Shown here piece after piece: positions 1-4,316 of a stretch of DNA of 5,805 nt; within the stretch, counting starts at the first letter, position 1; each line of letters starts with the position of its first letter. Origin of the DNA: Thermoproteota archaeon (GTDB taxonomy: Archaea > Thermoproteota > Methanomethylicia > Culexarchaeales > Culexmicrobiaceae); assembly GCA_003650625.1 (NCBI GenBank), contig QMQW01000025.1, positions 1-5,805 on the forward strand. The letters are read 5' to 3'. A program made the translations under genes and the position numbers. Below the pieces are notes generated by a model. The model did not search any database. It saw nothing but the letters and a program-made list of their open reading frames with translations, and had not been told where the DNA came from.

Positions 1-2
1 CT

Positions 3-245
3 AGCAGTTCCTTAAGCATAAAGGCAATGCTATTCTTGGAGGACAATAACGGTGACGATGCTTTTGATTTCCATGAGAAGGGGTACTTGATAATTTACAT
101 TGACTCAAACCAAGTTGATGTAACGTCAAGAGCGAGCATTCTCATTGAAATTAGACCTGAGAAGAGCGCGGCCTTGACTATTGAGTTCGTCATTCCCGCA
201 AATCTGCCGGCTTCTAGCGATAATACTTACATACCAATAGTCTAG
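3..245 (+). CDS. arlB: Archaellin (archaeal flagellin), C-terminal fragment cut by the window edge
   Basis: This is the last 80 codons of a gene that begins upstream of the window; the reading frame is open from position 3 to the TAG at 243-245. Archaellins are secreted by a type IV pilus-like route and polymerise into the rotating filament. The visible part is the end of the outer beta-sandwich domain. It has an acidic loop (D-N-N-G-D-D, from nt 42) followed by E-K-G and alternating beta-strand residues. It then has the stretch I-L-I-E-I-R-P-E-K-S-A-A-L-T-I, which fits the conserved archaellin pattern of a hydrophobic strand, a P-x-x-G/S-A motif and a final T-I strand, and it ends in a short polar tail. 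The N-terminal signal and filament-core helix lie outside the window, so identity rests on this C-terminal pattern plus position directly before the motor genes. A methionine at nt 27 is internal, not a start. Another beta-sandwich pilin-like protein is possible but less likely. Confidence 0.85.
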   Translation, partial: SSSLSIKAMLFLEDNNGDDAFDFHEKGYLIIYIDSNQVDVTSRASILIEIRPEKSAALTIEFVIPANLPASSDNTYIPIV

Positions 246-257
246 TTGCTAGCAATT

Positions 258-282
258 TCACCTCTTTCTTTTTTTGAGGTGA
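258..282 (+). promoter_or_regulatory. Hairpin with T-tract loop that pairs away the arlCDE ribosome binding site
   Basis: A perfect 7-bp inverted repeat, TCACCTC (258-264) and GAGGTGA (276-282), encloses an 11-nt loop that is all T except one C, including T7 at 269-275. The right arm is the SD for the ATG at 286. The left arm has the same sequence as the anti-SD tail of archaeal 16S rRNA. The T-tract alone could act as a (partial) archaeal terminator after the archaellin gene. No convincing TATA box or BRE is visible in the 246-285 gap, so downstream genes probably rely on read-through from the archaellin promoter. The repeat is seen directly; its regulatory role is inferred. Confidence 0.55.
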
Positions 283-285
283 TGT

Positions 286-921
286 ATGGTGAGCAATGAA
301 GAGTTGGATGATCTCAAATATGAAGTTGAGGAGTTGAAGAAGGCTGTAAATGAGCTGAAGAATGCGATTGTAGATATTAGAGCTGCCATAAGTGAGCTTG
401 AAAATCCATTTAACTTGCTTAGGGCTTTCCCTACGATAAATGATTTGAGTGCTTTAGCTCGTGGGGAGGGAAAGAAAAGCGAGTCTAAGGAGAGGAGTGC
501 TGAGAGGGAAGTTGAAGAGCAGGAGCCTAAGAAGGAGGAGATTAGGGAAAGTAAAGATAATCTACATGTTATTAATGCTATTTTTCCAAGGCCCACCGAC
601 TTTGAAGAGGGTTTTTCGATTTTAAAGTGGACTTGGGCTCTTATGGATGCTGGGATGACTAAGGAAGACATGGTTAACATTACTAAGTACTGTGAAAGAA
701 TGGGGTACTTGCCTCTTGGGGCTAGTGAGCTCGTGGAGTATGTTGTTGAGCCAATGTTCAAAGCTAGGCTTGGAGGTTTAACCTTAGATGAATTTCTCTT
801 GATAATTTATAGTGCTGCGAAGGCTTCGGGATTGAAGTTGGAGATTAAGCGTCTTGACGATATGGCTTTCTCGCTTCTGCGTAAGATCCTAAAGAAAATT
901 GATAACAGCGTTGAAAGGTGA
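286..921 (+). CDS. arlCDE: Archaellum adaptor protein of the ArlC/D/E (FlaC/D/E) family
   Basis: This 211-aa soluble protein has no signal peptide or membrane segment. Residues about 4-38 form a heptad-like, Glu/Lys/Leu-rich coiled coil. An E-N-P-F-N motif follows at 39-43, of the kind I associate with FlaC-type domains. Residues about 57-92 are a highly charged, probably disordered Lys/Glu/Ser linker. From about 93 to 145 is a helical segment (I-L-K-W-T-W-A-L-M, then T-K-Y-C-E-R-M-G-Y-L) that resembles the FlaD/E domain, whose typical pattern is a W-L-E-F helix followed by a Y-Y-x-x-I-G-W-I motif. About 60 further helical residues follow. In euryarchaea ArlC/D/E proteins form a cytosolic ring around ArlH/ArlI and receive chemotaxis input through CheF. 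Sulfolobales have membrane-anchored ArlX here instead. The start is ATG 286, 3 nt after GAGGTGA; GTG 289 is an alternative. The symbol is a family label, since C, D and E cannot be separated by eye. Confidence 0.8.
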   Translation: MVSNEELDDLKYEVEELKKAVNELKNAIVDIRAAISELENPFNLLRAFPTINDLSALARGEGKKSESKERSAEREVEEQEPKKEEIRESKDNLHVINAIFPRPTDFEEGFSILKWTWALMDAGMTKEDMVNITKYCERMGYLPLGASELVEYVVEPMFKARLGGLTLDEFLLIIYSAAKASGLKLEIKRLDDMAFSLLRKILKKIDNSVER

Positions 922-922
922 T
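916..922 (+). promoter_or_regulatory. Shine-Dalgarno site that sets the arlG start
   Basis: AGGTGAT lies 4 nt before the ATG at 927, with its GGTGA core (917-921) overlapping the stop codon of the upstream gene. It sits in the loop of a small inverted repeat, TTGAAA (911-916) and TTTCAA (922-927). This argues against the GTG at 918, which is part of the SD itself and would have no SD of its own. Confidence 0.7.
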
Positions 923-926
923 TTCA

Positions 927-1412
927 ATGGGCTTTTCAACTACTTTCAGCGAGGTAATATTCTTAATTGCTTCGGTTGTATTGGCAAGTGGAACTTCAGC
1001 GTATATCCTTTATATGGGAGGCTTATTGCAGAGCAACATGCTTCAAATCGTCAGTGATGTTAGAACATCTCTTTCAATTCAAGTGGAAATCGTTTATGCT
1101 ACGGTGCAGACTTCGCCTCAGCCTCACTTCATTCTATATGTGAAGAATGTTGGTAAGCTGCCAATAGTGGACTATGAAAGCTTGGATGTCTATGTTGGGG
1201 AGTATGGAAAGGCAGTTTACTTCAGGTTTAGTAGCACTCCGAGCGACGGCTTCTTCACTGTGGAGGATTCTGATGGAGATGGTGTTTGGGAGGTTGGGGA
1301 AACCGCTGTGATTAGAGCCTATACTTCGGATATTTCAGGACAAGTATTTGAGGCTAGGGTTAAGCCTTTTAAGAGTATCGCTAGCATTTACGTATTTCCC
1401 AGCCCACCGTGA
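927..1412 (+). CDS. arlG: Archaellum stator protein ArlG (FlaG)
   Basis: This 161-aa protein has an N-terminal hydrophobic helix (residues about 7-31, with S-E-V-I-F-L-I-A-S-V-V-L-A) followed by a beta-rich extracytoplasmic domain. The S-E-x-I-x-F/L-I-A start and the strand F-I-L-Y-V-K-N-V-G-K (68-77) are typical of FlaG. ArlG polymerises and, with ArlF, links the motor to the S-layer as the stator. Residues 114-125 (D-S-D-G-D-G-V-W-E-V-G-E) match the spacing of an EF-hand calcium loop. I chose ATG 927 over GTG 918 because the SD GGTGA lies just upstream and because the resulting M-G-F-S start mirrors the start of ArlF. The gene begins 5 bp after the upstream stop. ArlF and ArlG share a fold and can be confused; the order G then F and the N-terminal pattern favour this assignment. 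Confidence 0.82.
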   Translation: MGFSTTFSEVIFLIASVVLASGTSAYILYMGGLLQSNMLQIVSDVRTSLSIQVEIVYATVQTSPQPHFILYVKNVGKLPIVDYESLDVYVGEYGKAVYFRFSSTPSDGFFTVEDSDGDGVWEVGETAVIRAYTSDISGQVFEARVKPFKSIASIYVFPSPP

Positions 1413-1430
1413 GGTGAGCATCGGTGGGTT
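1401..1430 (+). promoter_or_regulatory. Inverted repeat with arlF SD in the loop and start codon in the stem
   Basis: CCCACCG (1403-1409) and CGGTGGG (1422-1428) form a perfect, GC-rich 7-bp stem. It can be extended by one G-U and one A-U pair to 1401 and 1430. The 12-nt loop holds the SD GAGGTGA (1411-1417). The GTG start codon of arlF (1424-1426) lies in the right arm, and the stop codon of arlG (1410-1412) begins the loop. T5 follows at 1429-1433, so in DNA terms it also looks like a terminator or attenuator. The structure is seen; its function is inferred. Confidence 0.55.
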
Positions 1431-1951
1431 TTTCAGTTTCACTTTCATCTGCCATTGTGATTATGTCTCTTACAGTTTTTCTGATTTTTTCAGCTGCTAT
1501 TCTTTTTGTTGATTGGCTTGAATTTTACGCAGTGGAAAGGGAGTATTCTGGGAGGTTGCGCTGTAAGCTTGATGCTTTGATTGAGCTTGAAATTAGTGGC
1601 ATTTATAATAATTCTGTCAATTTGCTGGTTAGGAACGTGGGTGCTAGGACAATTTTCCTTGTAATGGGAAATTATTCTTGGTGCAGCGTGGTCATTTCCT
1701 ATTATGATGATGGTGGAGTTTGGAGGAGCTACTTAATAGATGATTATGGGGTTTTGTGGGTTAGGGTTTCAAGTTCCAATGTTACTTTCAGCTTTGAATC
1801 TCACTCATACATAAATCCTGGTGAGGAGGCTCTCATTGAGGTTTATTTGCCTAATGGGGCTTCCCGGATTCCCGTTGGCAGTGTTGTCATAGCTGTATTT
1901 GCTACGCATTATGGAACTGTAGCTAGTGCTGAGGGGGTGAGAAAATCGTGA
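1424..1951 (+). CDS. arlF: Archaellum stator protein ArlF (FlaF)
   Basis: This 175-aa protein starts M-G-F-S-V-S-L-S-S-A, like FlaF proteins of other archaea. It then has one membrane helix (residues about 9-30) and a beta-sandwich extracytoplasmic domain. Supporting features are the strand V-N-L-L-V-R-N-V-G (65-73) and the late turn I-N-P-G-E-E-A-L-I-E-V (130-140), both common in this fold. ArlF binds the S-layer and, in complex with ArlG, anchors the rotating motor. Cys47 and Cys87 could form a disulfide. Sequons at Asn62, Asn83 and Asn119 could be N-glycosylated if the domain is exported as expected. The start is GTG 1424, 6 nt after GAGGTGA, 11 bp after the arlG stop. The end overlaps arlH by 4 bp. 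ArlF and ArlG could in principle be swapped, but the M-G-F-S-V-S start and position favour ArlF. Confidence 0.8.
   Translation: MGFSVSLSSAIVIMSLTVFLIFSAAILFVDWLEFYAVEREYSGRLRCKLDALIELEISGIYNNSVNLLVRNVGARTIFLVMGNYSWCSVVISYYDDGGVWRSYLIDDYGVLWVRVSSSNVTFSFESHSYINPGEEALIEVYLPNGASRIPVGSVVIAVFATHYGTVASAEGVRKS
1933..1940 (+). promoter_or_regulatory. Shine-Dalgarno site for arlH
   Basis: GGGGGTGA lies 7 nt before the GTG start at 1948 and inside the end of arlF. It supports the GTG start and translational coupling through the GTGA overlap. I saw no clear inverted repeat around this start, unlike several other starts in the operon. Confidence 0.7.
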
Positions 1952-2649
1952 GGATAATTAGCCTTGGTGTGCCTGAGCTCGATAGGAGCCTTGGCGGAGG
2001 AATTCCTCATCCAAGTTTGACGTCGATTGAGGGTGAGCATGGCTCTGGCAAGACTGTATTTTCGCAGCAAATTGCTTTTTCAATGCTTAGGGATGGAATG
2101 CGGGTATGCGTGATATCTACTGAGAGTACTATTAGGGAGTATTTGAAAATGATGAAGTCGGTTAAGCTTGATGCTACCGACTACTTCATTTCAGGAGCAT
2201 TCAAGTTTTACTCCCTACATGTTAGGGGTGGAAAGTGGAGCGAGTATCTGTTTCCGCTTTTCCTTCGAGTTGTCGTGAACTTCCTTGAAGTTAAGAGCTC
2301 TGCATATGACTGCGTTGTCATAGATGACTTGAGTGCTCTTTCATTGGGAGTAAAGAGCTCGGAATTCTTGACGTTTATCACTAGAATGAAAAACTTGACT
2401 TCTGAAGGGAAAACGATTGTGCTTACTTTCCATCCAAAGTTTCTTCGCGAAGAAATTGTAAGGAATTTGAAGGCTAGTAGTGATGTGTATTTTAGGCTTC
2501 GTAATGCGTCTTTCGGAACATTTCAAGTTAAGGTTCTTGAAATTGTCAAGCTTTGGGGTAGTAGTGGAGAGCGTAAGGCAACTGTAACGCTTGAGGTGAA
2601 TCCGAGCCTAGGCTTGAGGGTTTTGCCGATTCAGGAGGTGAGCATATGA
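1948..2649 (+). CDS. arlH: Archaellum regulator ArlH (FlaH), KaiC/RecA-like ATP-binding protein
   Basis: This 233-aa protein has a RecA/KaiC-like fold. It opens with G-V-P-E-L-D-R-S-L-G-G-G-I-P (7-20), the usual KaiC-family lead-in. Walker A is G-E-H-G-S-G-K-T (29-36, Lys35), the beta-strand motif I-S-T-E-S-T is at 56-61, and Walker B is V-V-I-D-D-L-S (123-129). ArlH binds ATP, is generally poor at or lacks hydrolysis, and docks on the ArlI hexamer inside the ArlX or ArlC/D/E ring, possibly switching between assembly and rotation. The second Asp of Walker B (Asp127) stands where many relatives have Ser or another small residue. Length is normal for the family. The GTG start is supported by a strong SD, and the gene overlaps arlF and arlI by 4 bp each, which implies tight co-translation. 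Confidence 0.95.
   Translation: MRIISLGVPELDRSLGGGIPHPSLTSIEGEHGSGKTVFSQQIAFSMLRDGMRVCVISTESTIREYLKMMKSVKLDATDYFISGAFKFYSLHVRGGKWSEYLFPLFLRVVVNFLEVKSSAYDCVVIDDLSALSLGVKSSEFLTFITRMKNLTSEGKTIVLTFHPKFLREEIVRNLKASSDVYFRLRNASFGTFQVKVLEIVKLWGSSGERKATVTLEVNPSLGLRVLPIQEVSI
2634..2641 (+). promoter_or_regulatory. Shine-Dalgarno site for arlI
   Basis: GGAGGTGA, the strongest SD in the window, lies 4 nt before the ATG at 2646, inside the end of arlH. A weaker bulged inverted repeat (ATTCAGG 2629-2635 with CCT-GAAT at 2651-2653 and 2656-2659) could place both the SD core and the ATG in a 15-nt loop. Confidence 0.75.
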
Positions 2650-4316
2650 GCCTTGGAATGCTGAGGAGCCTGCTTAGCATCGGCGACAGAGTTAAAAGGC
2701 GATTATTCAATGTTAATGTTTCCAATCCGCTGGAAGTGCCTATACCGGAAAATTTAGATGAGGCGGTTAAGGCCCATCCGCACTTGCAGGATTACTTAAG
2801 TAAGCTTAAGAGCAAGCCTGCTTACGCTAAAAGGCTTAATTTAGCTGACAGCTTTTCCCTTCAGAATGTTATTTATCCTGTTGGTCAGGGCATTTTCATT
2901 CATGTGAATTTAACTGGGGGTGAAAGGAGATATAATGTCATTGAGCCAGCTAGACCTCCTCCATGGATGCTGGAGAAGATTGAAACTTGGATTGCAAGGG
3001 TGATTGCTGATAAGGGAATAGAGTTTGAGGAGAGTGAGAAGGCTAAGATTATAATTTCATGCTTCAATGAGGCTTTGAAGAAAAGCAAAATAAAGTTAGG
3101 CAAGGCTGATAGGGATCGCCTGTTATATCACCTTTTAAGAGAGAAGATTGGTCATGGTTTTTTAGATCCATTTTTGCTGGATGAGTGGCTCGAAGACATA
3201 GGTATTCCGGGTGCAGGTCCAATTTTCGTTTATCATAGAATTTACGGGTATTTGGAGTCGAATAGAAGTATAAGCAAGGATGATATTGATAAGCTTTTAA
3301 GGAGCATTGCTGAGCGGTATGGGAAAGTTCTCAGCTATGCTAATCCAATAATAGATATTCACTTGCCTGATGGAAGTAGGTTGAATGTTGTTTTTGGTGA
3401 GGATATAAGTCTGAGGGGCAGCAACTTTACGATAAGGAAATTCGCTAAGGAGCCAATATCTGTAGCTCATCTTGTTAGGTGGAATACGTTAACTGCTGAA
3501 ATGGCTGCCTACATGTGGATGCTAATTGATGTTGGTATATCCTTTTTCGTGTGTGGTGAGACCGCCTCCGGAAAAACAACTACTCTAAATGCTTTGACGG
3601 CATTCATCAAGCCTGATTCTAAAATAGTTAGTATTGAAGAAACTCCTGAAGTTAGGCTTCCACATAAAAATTGGGTTAGGGAGGTAACTAGGCTCCATAC
3701 TGGCAGCCCAGTTACCATGTTTGACCTCGTTAAGGCAGCTCTGAGGCAGAGGCCTGATTACATTATAATTGGTGAAATTAGAGGTGAGGAGGGTAGAGTT
3801 GCTTTTCAAGCGATAGCAACCGGCCATCCAGTTATATCTACAATGCACGCAGGTCACTTAGGGCAGCTTTTCCAAAGATTAACTTCAGATCCGATAAATG
3901 TCCCTAAAACCCAGATTGATGGCCTCAACTTAACCATATTTCAAGCTAGAATTGAAAGGCATGGCAAGTTCATTCGTAGAGTAACTTCAGTCAATGAAAT
4001 TTTAGGTTTTAATGCGAATACTGGGAGATTGATGTTTCTTCCCAGCTTTCTCTACGATGCTGATGAGGATAAGCTACATTTCATTGGCTCCAGCTTTCTA
4101 CTCGAAACTAAAGTTCTGCCTTTTAGAGGGTGGGGTAAAGATCGGCTGAATGAGCTATATGATGAAATCAATATGAGAGCTGCGATCATAGAATTTCTAG
4201 CGAAAAAGCACCCGAGCTACTTCGATGTTTTCAGGGCAGTTATAGAGGTTGAAAGGCGTGGACTTGACGTAGTATATAGGAGGGTGAAGGCAGGTAAAGC
4301 TCCATGGGAAGGTTAA
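2646..4316 (+). CDS. arlI: Archaellum motor ATPase ArlI (FlaI), type II/IV secretion ATPase family
   Basis: This 556-aa cytosolic ATPase forms a hexamer that drives both filament assembly and rotation. Residues 1 to about 230 are the N-terminal region, which binds ArlJ and the motor complex. The C-terminal RecA-like domain has all the family boxes. Walker A is G-E-T-A-S-G-K-T-T (304-312, Lys310). The Asp box is V-S-I-E-E-T-P-E (328-335). Walker B is I-I-I-G-E-I-R-G-E-E (373-382, catalytic Glu377). The His box is T-G-H-P-V-I-S-T-M-H-A-G (392-403). The Asp box has Glu332 where I would expect Asp, a conservative change. Nothing looks broken and the length is normal. ATG 2646 overlaps arlH by 4 bp and has a strong SD. 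The 3' end overlaps arlJ by 13 bp. Archaeal pilus ATPases are related, but the neighbours make ArlI certain. Confidence 0.97.
   Translation: MSLGMLRSLLSIGDRVKRRLFNVNVSNPLEVPIPENLDEAVKAHPHLQDYLSKLKSKPAYAKRLNLADSFSLQNVIYPVGQGIFIHVNLTGGERRYNVIEPARPPPWMLEKIETWIARVIADKGIEFEESEKAKIIISCFNEALKKSKIKLGKADRDRLLYHLLREKIGHGFLDPFLLDEWLEDIGIPGAGPIFVYHRIYGYLESNRSISKDDIDKLLRSIAERYGKVLSYANPIIDIHLPDGSRLNVVFGEDISLRGSNFTIRKFAKEPISVAHLVRWNTLTAEMAAYMWMLIDVGISFFVCGETASGKTTTLNALTAFIKPDSKIVSIEETPEVRLPHKNWVREVTRLHTGSPVTMFDLVKAALRQRPDYIIIGEIRGEEGRVAFQAIATGHPVISTMHAGHLGQLFQRLTSDPINVPKTQIDGLNLTIFQARIERHGKFIRRVTSVNEILGFNANTGRLMFLPSFLYDADEDKLHFIGSSFLLETKVLPFRGWGKDRLNELYDEINMRAAIIEFLAKKHPSYFDVFRAVIEVERRGLDVVYRRVKAGKAPWEG

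Noticed and set aside
246..285. Possible promoter for a separate motor operon in the archaellin/arlCDE gap
   Set aside because: I saw no convincing TATA box with an upstream BRE in the 40-bp gap; a promoter inside the end of arlB cannot be excluded by eye.
282..299. ATG at 282 just before the arlCDE start
   Set aside because: In that frame a TGA stop appears at 297 after five codons, and the ATG overlaps the SD.
258..761. Antisense open frame of 167 codons opposite arlCDE
   Set aside because: It is Ser/Leu-rich, as expected from the reverse complement of a Glu/Lys/Leu coiled-coil gene. It has no SD and no recognisable motif, and it lies fully opposite a supported gene.
918..926. GTG at 918 as the arlG start
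   Set aside because: The GTG is part of the SD GGTGA that serves ATG 927; starting at 918 would leave no SD and add M-I-S before the conserved M-G-F-S start.
2341..2526. Short antisense open frame inside arlH
   Set aside because: Opposite a well-supported gene, no SD and no recognisable motif; treated as a shadow.
2605..2614. Perfect 10-bp palindrome AGCCTAGGCT near the end of arlH
   Set aside because: It is a single copy within coding sequence, with no associated partner site or T-tract; chance is sufficient.
2900..3857. Three short antisense open frames inside arlI
   Set aside because: All lie opposite conserved ArlI sequence, including the ATPase boxes, and lack their own initiation signals.
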